Shown here piece by piece: positions 33,468-45,205 of a stretch of 64,000 nt of DNA; position 1 is the first letter of the stretch; each line of letters begins with the position of its first letter. Both the position numbers and the translations under genes were made by a program. This DNA is from Earliella scabrosa (Eukaryota > Basidiomycota > Agaricomycetes > Polyporales > Polyporaceae): the NCBI GenBank assembly GCA_022605405.1, contig JABYQQ010000001.1, positions 4,588,001-4,652,000 of the forward strand, in the 5' to 3' direction. The notes under the pieces are model-generated. The model was given only the letters and a program-made list of their open reading frames with translations. It did no database searches and was not told where the DNA came from.

Positions 33468-36170
33468 ATGCCCCTCCCGGCACACACCCTCAGCCTGGTC
33501 GGCCTTCCGCCGCCGGGAGACTCGATGTACAAGGAGCCTCGGACAGCTGTTATCGTCCGTATGTCTGCGGAGACCTTCGAGGCCCTAGAGAATCCCGAGA
33601 ACGATCGGAAGCTCGAAGTCGAGTTTGGCGACAACCCGGTACGCGTCCTACGCTCCTCGCCGTCCGTGGACTGCGCTCACCCATTGCGCACAGGGCTTCC
33701 ACATCGGAGGCCAGTTCTTCCCCGTACAACACACGCCCGAGAACGGGAACCATGAGCTCTACCTGCGGGTGTCGCGCGACAAGGCCGGCAAGGCTCCCCT
33801 CAAACTGTACGCGAACGTCATCGGGAAAATGATGGTGGAGAGGCAGCTCGGGGAGAAGGTCCAGGTCCAGGTGCGTGGCCGCACACTCGAGGCCGAAAAG
33901 GCGCGGACGGAGCGCAAGGCCATCTACCTCGAGAAGCCCCCCGAGCAGAACAAACCGACAAAGAAGACCAAGAAGAAGGAGCCGGCGCGTCGCGCTGTCC
34001 CTGCCTCCTCCACATTTGCCATCCCAAAAGCCTCCCCGTCTGTTTCCTCCTCCAAATCGACGCCACTCCCCGCCTCTACCTTGTCGTCAAAAGTCTCCCC
34101 GGTGCATAACTCGACCCCAGCCGCGAGTTCGTCCAAAACTCAGCAGGTGGCTGGCCCGTCCAAAGCTGCCTCGTCCCCATTGCCAGCCTCGACCTCCAGC
34201 ACAGCTAGCTTTGGGTCCGAAATTACGGGCGCTAGAGCCCGCCTCGTCCATTGCCTCGCCCTCAAGCCACGAACACAGGAACAAGTCATCACCATGTGTG
34301 CGGGGAAAGAACCGGCTCCACGGACAAGGAACGAGATCATCTCCATCTTGCGCGCCGTGAGTGGTTCAGCTCCGTTTTTCAATCTCTCTTCTAATCGTAT
34401 GCGACACAGGTGGCGGAACCGGTGGCTGTTACACGAAGCAATGACTCTGATCCTCCGCGCTGGCAGCTCAAACTCGAGTCGTGGCGCGATGTGCGACCTT
34501 TCCGATGGCCCAACCTCACTGCCGACGAACGTACAGAACTCGCTGACAGGGCCAAACGCGCATTCACGGAGCTGGGGATTTCAGCGGCAGATCCGGTATG
34601 GAGTCACACGAAAGGTCCCGCCAGTGCTCGCGCCCCTGGAGAGAAGAATGGAGTGATGTCCACGAAGGCGAAGACGAAATCCGCGGAGGGGACGCGGAAG
34701 AAGGTGTCGGATATCGTGATCCCTGCGAAGGACGAAAGCAGCAAAGGCAAGGGACGCGATCTAGACGAGAGTAGTGCGGCTGGTACGCCAACCTCCGCCA
34801 CACGACCGCCGGGGAGGAGACAACCTGGATCTGGGTACAAGGCCAAGCATTCCGCCACGCCGCCCATCACCGACTTACGCCCCAACTCCCCTCTTCCCCC
34901 TGCTCCCAAGAAACCAGTCCCTTCAGAGACGCGGGAAAGCAAGCGAGACCCTCCAGCGGCCCCTTCAAGACCGCCGCGTGCTCCTTCACCCGCGGAATCG
35001 AGAGCGAGTACAGCATCTACCACAGCTGGACCAGTGCGCAAGAAGCCGAAGGACCCGCAGACATCGACGACCGCACGCGCTGCTGAGGACAGGAAAGAAG
35101 AGCGCAGACGAGAGCGAGAGCAGGAGGAGCGTAAACGGGAACGGGACGAAGAACGTAAACGCGAACGAGAACAAGACGAGCGCAAACGTGAACGGGAACA
35201 GGACGAGCGCAAACGCGAACGAGAACTAGACGAGCGTAAACGCGAGCGAGACCAAGAAGAGGAGAAACCACGGGTCAAGGTCTCCACTTCGCCGCTTCCC
35301 CCATCTCTGCCTAACTTCAAGCGCAAGAAGCGTGCGCAGGACGACAACGAATCCGAATACTCGGAACGAGATATACCGCTCAGTGCTAGTGCATCGAAGA
35401 AGCGCAGAGTCGAAGAGGCGCAGCCCAGTGCGACGGAGAAGACCCGCGGTAGGGATCTATCCTTGCCGAAGAAGCCTGTGGTGCGTGAGCCATCACCGCT
35501 GGGCCCTCCCCGTGCGACGATCAAGAAGGAGGCGTCTCCCTTCTCTTTGGCGGTCTCTCCTCCCCGCGCTTCGTCCGTTCGATCTTCGCTGCCTCCCCGA
35601 CCGCCCCCGCCCGACCGAATCCAGCAATCGTCCTCTACCTCCGCGAGCCCGAAAAAAGGCGAACCCTCGCGTTCGGCAGGCAAGTCTCGCCGTAAGTCGC
35701 CGAAGTATACCTCTTCCGAGTCTGAGTCCGAGACCAGTGTGCCTTCTGTGCGCACGCGGCCGGTCCCAGCCCACTCTGCTTCGGAGGACCCGCCGCCGGC
35801 GAAGCGCTTCAAGGCGACGCACACGCCGCGCTTCAAGCCGCGTCCGCTGCCAAAGGACAGCGCGGGGCTGCGCAAATACTACCAGGGCTGCTGGCGGATA
35901 TACCACGAGCTGCACCAGGGCCAGCAGCAGCGGCTGGACAGGATCAACAGCCTCCTGAACAAGGAGCCCGGCCGCGAGTACGTGGTCGTGTCGGACGAGG
36001 ACCAGGACGTGGACGAGCTCTCGCCTGAGGTGCTGAGGGCGTTCATGGAGGATCTCAACGCGGTCACGTCGGAGCTGGAGAAGGTGCGCGAGGCATTTGA
36101 TAGGCTGGACGGTGGGAAGAGGGATGCGCTGGAGAGGGATTTATTGGGCGAGCTGGTCGATGTTTGTTGA
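33468..36170 (+). CDS. ELL: RNA polymerase II elongation factor ELL
   Basis: ELL lowers Pol II pausing and is part of the super elongation complex in animals and of the Ell1-Eaf1 pair in fission yeast. Exons 33468-33638, 33694-34356 and 34410-36170 give 864 residues. The N-terminal ELL domain reads TAVIVRMSAETFEALENPEN, FGDNPGFHIGGQFFPVQHTP and ELYLRVSRDKAGKAPLKLYA. A winged-helix-like part follows (ARLVHCLALKPRTQEQVITM..WRDVRPFRWPNLTADERTEL). A long Ser/Pro/Lys-rich disordered middle contains a charged repeat (35095-35265). The C-terminus resembles the occludin/ELL domain (RKYYQGCWRIYHELHQGQQQ..LNAVTSELEKVREAFDRLDG). A 423-residue antisense frame is a shadow of this gene. Confidence 0.88.
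35095..35265 (+). repeat. Tandem 30-nt repeat coding KRERE(Q/L)DER in ELL
   Basis: About five copies of a roughly ten-codon unit (ERKREREQDE-like) give a highly charged, probably single-alpha-helix segment. The DNA units differ at silent positions (CGT/CGC, GAA/GAG), so the repeat is not freshly expanded. Confidence 0.7.
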
Positions 36171-36946
36171 CCCTTTCCCGCTTTTGGGCCCCCGGATTGG
36201 GTGCCTGCTTAGATGTGATGGAACGTCGGTTGCTTGGTATATTGTATTTGTAGGAACTGTGGAAGGGTGGGTCTGGATGAACATCGCGATTCTAGAAGCA
36301 TTGCTATAGGATGATTGGCATCTGGGCGATCTCAGTACGTCCGGTGAGTGAAGCATCTGGAGTTGGCTAAGTAGGTGAGTAGCGTATTCAGTGCGATCTT
36401 CGACGAGCAACTGAATGACATGATCTCCTAGGTCTCCATGCGGGAGTGTTGAAGCTGACCTTCCCGTTCGCAATCTGCGCGAGTTGGCGTAACCTCGACG
36501 AAGTCATGGCCGCACGCGGACCCTGGCGCAGGGTGGAGTACGATGCAGTGAGTGAATTTAGCCGGCTCACCGCAACCGGAGCTATCAAGATCTCGGTAGG
36601 CTTGGAGCGTACGTCGTTTGTTATTTGCAAGATGGCTCAAGGACAATCCAGCGCGGCGCATCAGCGTTGGTAGGCGAGTGACAATTGCCATAATGAACAC
36701 AAAGGTTGGCTTCCCGAGGATTGGTGCGGATGGCAACGTCACCAGACGGTATTTGCTTCCTTCTCCTTCTCCCCTCACGCCGACTCTGCCGCTGTACCTC
36801 GTAGCATCGAGTGGCGGACGCTTCTTAGAGGCACGCAGTTGAGAATCAAAGTCGCTAGAGGTGAGGCTGATCTCCTGGTGTTGCCCGGCCTATTGCACGA
36901 GACACCAAACTGACACGGCCGGGCCATATATTCAGGTCTCATTCCC
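36171..36946. other. Intergenic, no supported gene
   Basis: A 776 nt stretch between ELL and the next F-box gene. A 75-codon open frame at 36446-36673 has no recognisable domain. A TATA-like CCATATATTC lies about 20 nt before the start codon at 36947. Confidence 0.45.
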
Positions 36947-38563
36947 ATGGACCTTAGGCCGCCACCCGTCCATCGTCTTCCCACCGAACTGCTGGTGGAG
37001 ATCCTCGACGTGATATATACCGCGGTCTTCTTACCCAACAAGTCACGCTGGCACGAAGATGAGATGCCAAGGTTCTCATGGATTGCCATGCTGCAGGTAT
37101 GCCGTCGATGGCGCACCGTGATCCGCTGCACCCCCAAGTTCTGGCGTATCATCAACGTGTGGTGTCTGAACGATATGGACCGGCTGAGCCAATACCTCCA
37201 GCTGTGCGCTCCTCTGCGTTCGCAAGCCCAAGTCTTCATTCACGACCATCACGTTCTCTCTGTCGATCTCTCCGTGATACGTGAACATGCGCCGTCAATA
37301 CGCCTCCTCTCCATCGAAGTCGGCGCAGAATGGACCCCATCCCTCCGAGCTTTGCTCACTGACGAACCGATACCGATTCAAGACCTTTGTATGAAAGTCG
37401 ATAGGTGGAAGCACCGGGACCTTCAAGTTCGTGACATCGGTCTCTCATCACGGAGTCTTCCGTGCTTGCGGGCGCTGGAGCTGACAAGAGTGGACCCACC
37501 GGAAGACCTCTCACTGTATGCCCATTTGCGAAGGCTCACAATATGCAATGAACGACTCCTCACATCCAGCTGGCTTCTCCGTATTTTGGGCGTATGCTCT
37601 AATCTCGAATACCTCGAAATCGACCGTCTTTCTCGGGAGGACTTGATTCTAGACAGCACCAACGGCCGTATGTCCTTCCCCAAATTGCGGAGCGTCAAGT
37701 TGCATCTTAAGGGTCCTCCCACTATCCTCGCTTCCGTTTTCACCCATCTCCGTCTTCCAAATGTGACCTACATGGAGCTTAGCTGCGACGAGTCTCTCCT
37801 GAGAGATGAACCAGGCACACAAGCGTACCTACCTCGATTGTTCAAGTCTGACGACGATCGCACCGCGGTCATGCCCCTCCTTGCTGCCCTCACCTCCGTG
37901 GCACTCTTAATGAGAGATGACACATACATTATCAGTGGAGACGGCAAGGCAGGATGTGAACGCGTATACTGCGAGGTTGATGGCGGAGACTGGGTATACT
38001 CCCTCGGTATTGGCCTATCCGACCTTGTCACGACATTCCTCTCGGACAAACCGGCAATCACCCACTTCGAAATCGACGCCGTCTATTTCCGCGACTATGC
38101 CAACGAAGATGACTTCAATCGGGTCTTCAGCCGCATTCCGGGTTTGGAGTCGCTCACACTCCTCGGCGTCGCATACGCAGAAGACATGGCGTGTGTATGG
38201 ACAGCCCTTGAGCCCGCCCACGATGAGGGCGAGGATACGGACGAAGGAGACGTTGAAGTCCCATGCCCGCGACTCAAGTCCATCAAAGTCGGCGACCTGG
38301 AGAGGGACGACATCTTCTCCAGCTCGAAGGCATTCTTCGGCAAACTGCTCTACACTCTGCATCTACGCGCGAAGCATGGGGCCCGCCTCAAGACGCTTGA
38401 GCTCAACCTTGAGCACCACACGCACCTCGTGTATCAGAACCGCCGCCATCTGTATATGGAAGAGCTGAAGGCTGTCGTTGATGGGGACGTTGCGTACAAT
38501 TGCATGATCGGACAGGATATCTCTGTAGGTACCGTCTCCACGCGAGTTGATTCAGCTTACTAA
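36947..38563 (+). CDS. F-box protein with leucine-rich solenoid, single exon
   Basis: An intron-free 538-residue protein. The N-terminus has an F-box-like motif typical of basidiomycetes: VHRLPTELLVEILDVIYTAV, then WIAMLQVCRRWRTVIRCTPK and FWRIINVW. The rest reads as irregular leucine-rich repeats (SLPCLRALELTRVDPPEDLS; CSNLEYLEIDRLSREDLILD; FPKLRSVKLHLKGPP; LPNVTYMELS; IPGLESLTLLGVAYAEDM; CPRLKSIKVGDLERDD). It would act as a substrate receptor for an SCF ligase; the target is unknown. The lack of introns in an intron-rich region is common for this expanded family. Confidence 0.85.
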   Translation: MDLRPPPVHRLPTELLVEILDVIYTAVFLPNKSRWHEDEMPRFSWIAMLQVCRRWRTVIRCTPKFWRIINVWCLNDMDRLSQYLQLCAPLRSQAQVFIHDHHVLSVDLSVIREHAPSIRLLSIEVGAEWTPSLRALLTDEPIPIQDLCMKVDRWKHRDLQVRDIGLSSRSLPCLRALELTRVDPPEDLSLYAHLRRLTICNERLLTSSWLLRILGVCSNLEYLEIDRLSREDLILDSTNGRMSFPKLRSVKLHLKGPPTILASVFTHLRLPNVTYMELSCDESLLRDEPGTQAYLPRLFKSDDDRTAVMPLLAALTSVALLMRDDTYIISGDGKAGCERVYCEVDGGDWVYSLGIGLSDLVTTFLSDKPAITHFEIDAVYFRDYANEDDFNRVFSRIPGLESLTLLGVAYAEDMACVWTALEPAHDEGEDTDEGDVEVPCPRLKSIKVGDLERDDIFSSSKAFFGKLLYTLHLRAKHGARLKTLELNLEHHTHLVYQNRRHLYMEELKAVVDGDVAYNCMIGQDISVGTVSTRVDSAY

Positions 38564-38652
38564 CGAGGATCATACACCAGCAGGACGAATGACAGACTCG
38601 CTGACTTGTCCGAGCGTGTGACAGGCATCCGTTTGGGTTGACTTGTATACAG

Positions 38653-39662
38653 CTACTGGTGACTGGCCGATCCCTGCAATGCACGATCAATCTCCTCTTT
38701 CGTATGCTCCCACACGCGCTTCCGCGCGTCCTCCTGATCGTGCAGTGGCGATTTGCCGATGTCATCACCCTTGCTGCTCCTGCGGGAGAGCCCTTCGGGA
38801 CTCTGTAGAAGGTTGTAGAGCATGTACTCCCCAGACTCTTCAGGGGAAACCGAGAATGGGTATATAAGGGCCATGAGGATTGGGTTGACGATGCGCATCG
38901 ACCAGTGGATCCGCTCAATCAGCGCAGTGCGGACGGCTCCTGGATGAGCATGGATGAACGAGAGGCCGGGATGCTGTTCTGCATAAACCTGTGCGAGAGT
39001 AGAGTCAGCAAGGACTATATAGCCAACCGAACACGATCGCAACGCTGCACCGAACGAACCTGCATCATCAGGTCGGTGTATGTCGGAGACGTCATCGCGG
39101 GGTTCCCGCTGAGGTAGTTCTTCTTCAGGCCCAAGTTGTCCAGGTCGAGGGCGACGCGGCCACCAGCTGCAAGAATGGACATCGCCTTTGCGTCCTCACC
39201 CGCCTCTTTGGCCTTCTGGAGCAGCGGCACAAGGTCGTAGATGAACTTCCATCGTGAGTAGTAGTGCAGACCCAGCCGCCGGTCGATACCCTCCGCCGTC
39301 TCGTCCCTCCCCTTGAAGCTCGCGAACCCGGGTGACAGTACGAGGAAGTTGAGCTTTGGGAGACGCTCGAGGAGCGCGGCCGTTGTGGCGTGCACGTTCT
39401 TGATGAGCGATGCGTCACAGGCGACGAACTCGTGCTTTGCCTCCGAGAGGGTGGGCTTCGGGAACGACGCGATGAGGGATTCAGCTGCGGACTGGCTCCG
39501 CCCGACGATGAGGATGTGCGCGTTGCCTTTGGTGTATCGCGCGAAGGCTTGCGCGGTCGCTCTACCGATGCCGGAGGTTCCGCCGACAAATATGGCGATG
39601 GGAAGCTTGTAGGAAGGCGAGAACGCCGCGTTTGCGGAACGAACAACTGACAGAGAGGGCAT
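38653..39662 (-). CDS. Short-chain dehydrogenase/reductase, atypical active site
   Basis: Exons 39662-39060 and 38988-38653 give 312 residues. The Rossmann start is KLPIAIFVGGTSGIGRATAQ, with LIVGRSQSA as the second strand, DASLIKNVHATTAALLE, and LNFLVLSPGFASFKG where NNAG-type SDRs have the Asn motif. The position expected for YxxxK reads TYTDLMMQ: the Tyr is present but the Lys is replaced. Then HPGLSFIHAHPGAVRTALIE closes the cofactor site. This resembles a fungal SDR group annotated only as NAD(P)-binding proteins, so it may be a reductase with altered chemistry or a non-catalytic member. It is convergent with the F-box gene (90 nt). Confidence 0.82.
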
Positions 39663-40035
39663 TGCAAGAGGAGTGTTGGGTGGGTTGGCCAGGGCCAGTG
39701 CGGGTTGAACTAAGTACTAACCCCCTACTCCGGCCGATCCGAGGTCATTGACATACGCGTTGCGTCGGCTTATCGTGTGTCATGAGCAATGACATTGAGG
39801 TCAGTACGCGTACGGATCCTTGGGTCCTAGCGACCTGTCCGACTTGTGTTGATCAACTCACCTCCCGAGGGTCACAGTCAACAACATTCGATTCGCATAG
39901 TATATCGAAATCCGGAAGGTAATCAAGATTACAGCAATGTCGTAAAGCCGAAAGACATCAGCGAAGAGTATAGCACGATCAAGGGCTCTGCGCCGGCGCC
40001 GTATGGAATAATAACCGATAAAGCACGAACGGTGC
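39663..40035. other. Intergenic, no feature seen
   Basis: A 373 nt stretch before the DUF6697 gene stop, upstream of the SDR start. It should hold the SDR promoter. A small open frame at 39846-40070 has no support. Confidence 0.4.
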
Positions 40036-42657
40036 TCATGACTGGGAGTTTTGAGGAGGTACTTGAGTAGGGGTAGCCATAGATGATGATTGTGGCACAG
40101 GGGCGGACTCTTTGTCCAGTGCCTCGATGTTTGGCTTCTTGTCGCGTTGCCTATCGGCCTCGGCCTTGATCTCACCAGCGAATTCATGGTCAAATTCCTT
40201 GCATTGCAGCCGCCATGCATACAGTTTCTTCGGGGTGATCGGTGAATGGGCGAACATCTCCGAGTTTACAGGTCAACGACAACTCACCTCCTCGCCATTC
40301 TCGTAAGCCTCGATGATGTGCTCAATGTCTGTGTCCCTCCATTTCTCTTTGCGCGCAACTGCCAGCTCCGCGTCAGTGGGCTCTCGCCCGCACGCGCGCC
40401 GCAAGAATATGCGGGCCTGGATGTCTCGGTAATTTGCCGTTGCGATGCGCTCGGCCCATTGCTCCTTGAGCTTGTCAATGATTCCAGTCAGCATCTCACG
40501 CATACAGCGAGAAATGATGCACTCACGTTGGGCAGCCAATCCTTGAACTCTTCCATCGTGAAAGGGGCAGCAGGGGTAACTTCGTAGTCCCCGACGTACC
40601 ACCAGCACTGAGGGCGGAGGCCAACCACGAGCTTCTGCAGTCCTTTCTTCCACTCAGGTTGTGGTGATGGTGTAACGAAAAGCCCAGGAGCTCCGAGGAC
40701 GAGCGGCAGGTGGGGGTACATCGCGAGCGTGGGGAACAGTAGTCTGTCCCCCTCACGACCGTTTACAACAACGAATGCTGTTGAACCGCCGACTACCGAG
40801 TTGAACGCCCTGCGATCGGCAATAACTTCGGTCAACCTGGGCTGGACGTGACCTTCCCACGGAGTGCAACCCTCCATACGTTCATGCAGTTTATCTTCCT
40901 CCATCATTGGCGGCGGCAGGCGAGTATGTACGCCCGCCACAACGATGTTCTCGTGACGCCGACGCCGACGCTGTGTGGCGCGGTGGGTCAACTATGTTCT
41001 ACACGCAAGCGGAGGGATGATCAGCTCACCGATGGTGTGCTAGGAGATGCTTGAGGACCTTGCGTGCTCGAAGATTGCCCACCGTTGGCAGGTGTGCCAG
41101 AGGAGGAAGCGGAGGCCTGAGTAGACGGGCCGGGCGTCGGAGGGATAGTAGCTTGAGTCTGTGATTGAGGAGCGACCTCAGGATGTCCCTGTGACGAAGG
41201 AAACGGCGTCTGTGATGGGGGAACAGGATTGGAGGGAGGTTGTTGCGTATGGAGAAGATTGGGAATACCACGGTTGGGTACCGCTGTTGATGAGGAAGCT
41301 GACCCTTGAGGAGCAAGCTGAACGACATGTGGAGGCTGCTGAGTAGAGGATGAGTCTGCCCCCGGTCTGGGTGGTACATTGGAGGCAGTTGCCACTGGCT
41401 CAGACCGCTGAGGGGCTGCAGTCGACCGCTCAGGTTGGGTCACACTGGGTTGCGGCGCGACAGCGGGAGCTTCCGCCGGCACACGTTGTGGGGTTTTCTG
41501 AGGCCCAAAGTCCACGTATGACAACTCCCGAGATGGCGACCGAAGGTAGCGGGCGACTCTCTGCGTATCATCAGACGCGTCCGACGCGCTTGCGGATGGG
41601 GGCTTAGGGCCGCTTGAAGGCTTCGCAGGGGGTGAGTCGACATCCATTGCGTCCGGGCGTTGTTTTGACGTTGCTGGAACAGCGTGGGCTGGGGCAGAAG
41701 GCTCGACTTCGGACAGCTCGGTCAAAGAGGATTCGGCCTCATCTTCTCCCTCTGCTCTGGCTCGACGCTTGCGACTGGACCCCGACGAAGACACGGGCGT
41801 GTACTTTCTACGCGCCTCGGTGGTCAAACGTGGCACCACGACCTCGGGGACCTTCAATCGTTTCGCCGCGTGTTGACGGCTGGGTTGATAATCTGGGTCC
41901 GAATCCGAAGACGCGACGCGCTTTCGCCTCGCCCTCCTCTGGAGCGCTGCCGGTGAGCGCATGGCGCGAACAAAGGAGCGTGCCACCCACCTGCGGGGTA
42001 CCGGTAACCGCTACTCGGTGATCGTCCTCGCTGTTCTCCCCTTCAGATGACTGTTCGCGCTGGTGAATGCTCTTCGGGGCGCGCCCCTGTCTGTTGGATC
42101 TTGCTGGCGGCGTCCGGCCATTTGACGGCGGGGGGGTTTTGAGCCCAGTCTCTCCCGACTCGCCCTTCAGAAACACGTTGCATGTGCCACCCATGCCACA
42201 TTATGGTCTGCTCTGTCTAACGACATGGGCGAAGACGTACCTGTTGTGACTTTGACCCCGACGCAAGTGCGGCAGCGAGGGCAGTCTCTGCTGCTATCTT
42301 CGCCGCACGTTCTTTGTCTGTCTCCTGCGTACTCGCCGCAAGCTGTTGCTCGAGCTGCTCGATCCGTTGGGTGCTGTCCTTCCCAGCCGCTATGCTTGCT
42401 GCAAGCTGTTGCTCGAGCTGCTCAATCTTTTGGGTGCTCTCCTTCCTGGCTGCTGCAAGTTGTTGCTCAAGCTGTTCGACCCGTTGCTCAAGGTGCTCGA
42501 TCTGTTGCTTGCTTTGTTGCTTGTGGACAGCGAACTCCACACCCAGTTGAAGCTTCTCCGTCGCTTCTTGTGCCGCTCGTTGTTTGTAGATATCATTTTC
42601 GAGGCGTGTCCTGAAGTCATCGGAGGACCCGGGTGCAGAGGGCGCCAGGTCGGTCAT
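40036..42657 (-). CDS. DUF6697-like protein with coiled coil and disordered middle
   Basis: The likely start is 42657 (MTDLAPSAPGSSDDFRTRLE); an upstream ATG at 42784 would need a splice I cannot place. Residues about 20-140 form a coiled coil with tandem units (KIEQLEQQLAAS-like). A Ser/Pro/Gln-rich, disordered middle contains basic stretches (RRARRKRVASSDSDPDYQPS; AAKRLKVPEVV) that look nuclear. The C-terminus carries the basidiomycete domain I assign as DUF6697: MYPHLPLVLGAPGLF, LRPQCWWYVGDYEVTPAAPF, TMEEFKDWLP, ERIATANYRDIQARIFLRRA, CGREPTDAELAVARKEKW, DTDIEHIIEAYENGEE and LYAWRLQCKEFDHEF. The function of this domain is not known to me. About six exons. It might be a chromatin-associated factor, but that is only a guess from composition. 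Confidence 0.75.
42340..42490 (-). repeat. Tandem repeat coding EQLEQQLAA coiled-coil units
   Basis: Three diverged copies of a roughly 60-70 nt unit, seen on the plus strand as recurring AGCTGTTGCTCGAGCTGCTC, encode successive heptad-like segments within the DUF6697-like gene. Confidence 0.65.
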
Positions 42658-42996
42658 GGCGCGAGACAAAGAGGCGCGCGTGGGAAAGTCGCGTCGCTTG
42701 CACTTTGCGCGTTCTGATGTAGGGGCATACCTTGGTTCCAAGCTCCACCCCGTCGGCCAGGCATGAGACTGCGAACTGATGCATACTTAGGAGTGAGATG
42801 GGGTGAGATGTTTAGTATGCACTCTCACGAGAGCCAATCCTTCTCACGTCGGATATCACAACGTTAAACGTAAACCGCAGAGATCCGACGAAAATCCCAC
42901 ACACCAACACAGCTATAATCCGCAAAAGAATGAATTGCGACGAAAGGACAGTGCGAGTCCACCATGCTCAAGTCCACCAATAAATATCAAACGCAA
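42658..42996. other. Intergenic, no feature seen
   Basis: A 339 nt stretch between the DUF6697 start and the PAQR stop. It should hold the DUF6697 promoter. Confidence 0.4.
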
Positions 42997-44876
42997 TCAT
43001 GCAGCACAAGAAGCACCGATCCCGCCCTTCATGACCTCCATGCCCTGTTTGTGCAGGCTGATCGCGGCAACAATGCAGACGTGCCAGATCGCATGCGACC
43101 CGCCGCCGAGCCAGTCCAACCAGTGCATGGAAGGAAAACGGTCGGCGAAGATGCACTCGGGGAAGTGCGTGGCGTAGAAGACCAGTCCGACGATGTACGA
43201 CGCGAGCGACGGCACGATCGGAGACATGAACGCGATCGTCTCCTTGATGGAGTGCAGACGAGACAGCTCCACCAAAGGCGCGATGCTGCTGAACGCAAGG
43301 GTAAGGAAGAAGGCTATACGCCAGTTCTGCAAGAGCGTTTGTACGTATCTCTCAGGGCAGAGGTTTGACCAACGTACCTTATACTCCCGCATGTTGAACC
43401 AGTTCATGAAAGGGAAGATACTCCCAGAGACGCCGATAGCGAAGCATAGTAGCAAGAACGCATCGCGCGTGGTAGGCTGGCACTTGAAGCCATAATAGAC
43501 AACCGTGCCAACACTAGCGCTGATGAGCCTGTCCGCGCACGTTCGTCAATGCATTCCAGGATGTGTGAAGTTCATGCTCACCAGCCAATGCCAACATAGT
43601 CCACTCTGGCACAGAACTCCATGCCTTGTGGGTGGGCGCACCCAGCCATGGTATGCCACAACGCGCTGGTGAAGAGGCAGAGGAGCGCGAAGATGGCGAA
43701 CGTGACTTGAGCGGGCTCATGGGTTTCGGAAATGTCGTAAGAAGGGGATATACGGAACCATGCAAAGGACCAGAGCAGGAAGGGTATCAAATGCGTGTGG
43801 ATATTCACTGCAACGTGTGTTAGAATACTGTGCTACTTGAAACGGGAGGCATGCGTACGAGTCTCATTATGCAATGCAAACAGCGACAGTATGAGGCGGG
43901 GCCAATCATGCAACGGGATGAACCTGCACCATGGTATGATAAGCCATCAAACAAATGTTTGGAACTAGCTCGCTCACCTGTAACCGCCCTTCACAAAGTG
44001 GTTGTTGCGCCATTTCTCGGGAAGGTCGACGTACTGGATGAGACGGGACCCGTTCAGGGATCGTCTCATGGCGCGCGCTATCTCAAGCGCAGCCTTCTCC
44101 AGGGTCTCTTCGCCACTCCGGAGATCCGATGACAGGTCAGCGACCAGATGGGATGAGAGGATCTTGTCGAGGAGCGTCGAGATAGTAGCGCTGGGTGCGA
44201 AGGTGGATAGATACGTGCTGGAGGCCTGTTCCATTGAGGACAGGTGTGCTTGTAATGACTGCAGGCGACTCGATAGAGTAGGCACATAATTAAGCGGTCT
44301 ATTGAAGTCTATGTCGGAGAAACGGGAGCGGACGTCGTCTAGTCGTGAGCGGACATCGGGGAGCGTGAAGTCGGGTAAATGAGAGCGAACGTCGTGGATG
44401 TCCGGGAGATGGGAGCGCACATCCGGAAGGGTGGGGACATCAGGCATGTGTGTGTTGACGAACTCTTCAACGGCGCCGTCAAGAGTCGCGAGGTCCGGGA
44501 GGTGAGAACATACATCCTCTCGTATGGACCGCAACATCTCCAAGCCGTCCCGAGCCCACGTGCGAGCCTCTTCCATCGTCAGCTCTCCTTTGGCTTTGAG
44601 AGACTCGGCGGAGATTGGAGACTCGAGAAGAGACAAACGAGTCTCCAAATCGGCAAGATAGGACAGCACATGGAGTCGGAGTGACGCGAGGGTGGGTGTG
44701 AGGGATGTGAGGGACAGATCCAGGGCTTCCACCGAGTGGGGGAGTTGATGGCAAGGCTGCGAAAGCGCATACCGTCCAGCCTGGAAGGTGGAAAGCCTTC
44801 GCCTCGAGGCGACGGGACGACGAAGGTGTGCGTCGGATTGTGATTCCTGAATCGCAGTCGTCGTTGTTGTCGCCAT
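42997..44876 (-). CDS. PAQR / haemolysin-III family seven-helix protein with long N-terminal extension
   Basis: Start at 44876 (MATTTTTAIQESQSDAHLRR). About 300 cytosolic residues come first, containing repeated DVRSHLPD/DVRSRL units (about 190-235). The PAQR core then follows across introns: EKWRNNHFVKGGYRF, IPLHDWPRLILSLFALHNET, VNIHTHLIPFLLWS, CLFTSALWHTMAGCAHPQGM, FCARVDYVGIGW, GFKCQPTTRDAFLLL, FPFMNWFNMR, SYIVGLVFYATHFPE, and GGSHAIWHVCIVAAISLHKQ. The LWH, the Asp in ARVDY and the two His in SHAIWH are the expected zinc ligands of a ceramidase-like hydrolytic site. Family members include adiponectin and progestin receptors and the yeast Izh proteins, linked to zinc and lipid metabolism. 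Confidence 0.92.
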
Positions 44877-45205
44877 TACCGCCGCTGGAAGAGCCGTTGT
44901 CGTCGTAGCCGTCGTTCTCGTTGTCGTCGTCGCCGATGTCGTCTCCCGTCAATAGGTGATGGAGGAGGTAGAGATTAGAGTCTTGAGCCGAACACCAAGA
45001 AAGAGGACGGCATGATGGAGTTCAAGTGGAGATTATAATCCGCCGGCTTCCCGGCGCGATTCCATGTGATTATGTCAGCATAAGTCATGTGATCGCGTCT
45101 ACGTGGCCGCGCAGTTGTTGCGCGTTGTCCTTCTCTCGCTTCTACCACCACGACGGTCGACCTACAACCTGGCGAACGGCGTCAGGCATTGAATGCATCT
45201 TGAGC
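44877..45205. promoter_or_regulatory. Shared divergent promoter, PAQR / peptidyl-tRNA hydrolase
   Basis: About 330 nt lie between the PAQR start and the chosen Pth start. A GTC/CGT-rich run lies near 44890-44945. If the Pth start is further upstream the gap is shorter. Confidence 0.35.

Noticed and set aside
34604..35875. 423-codon antisense frame across ELL
   Set aside because: It is a Ser/Arg shadow of the repetitive ELL coding sequence; the sense strand has clear ELL domains and splice sites.
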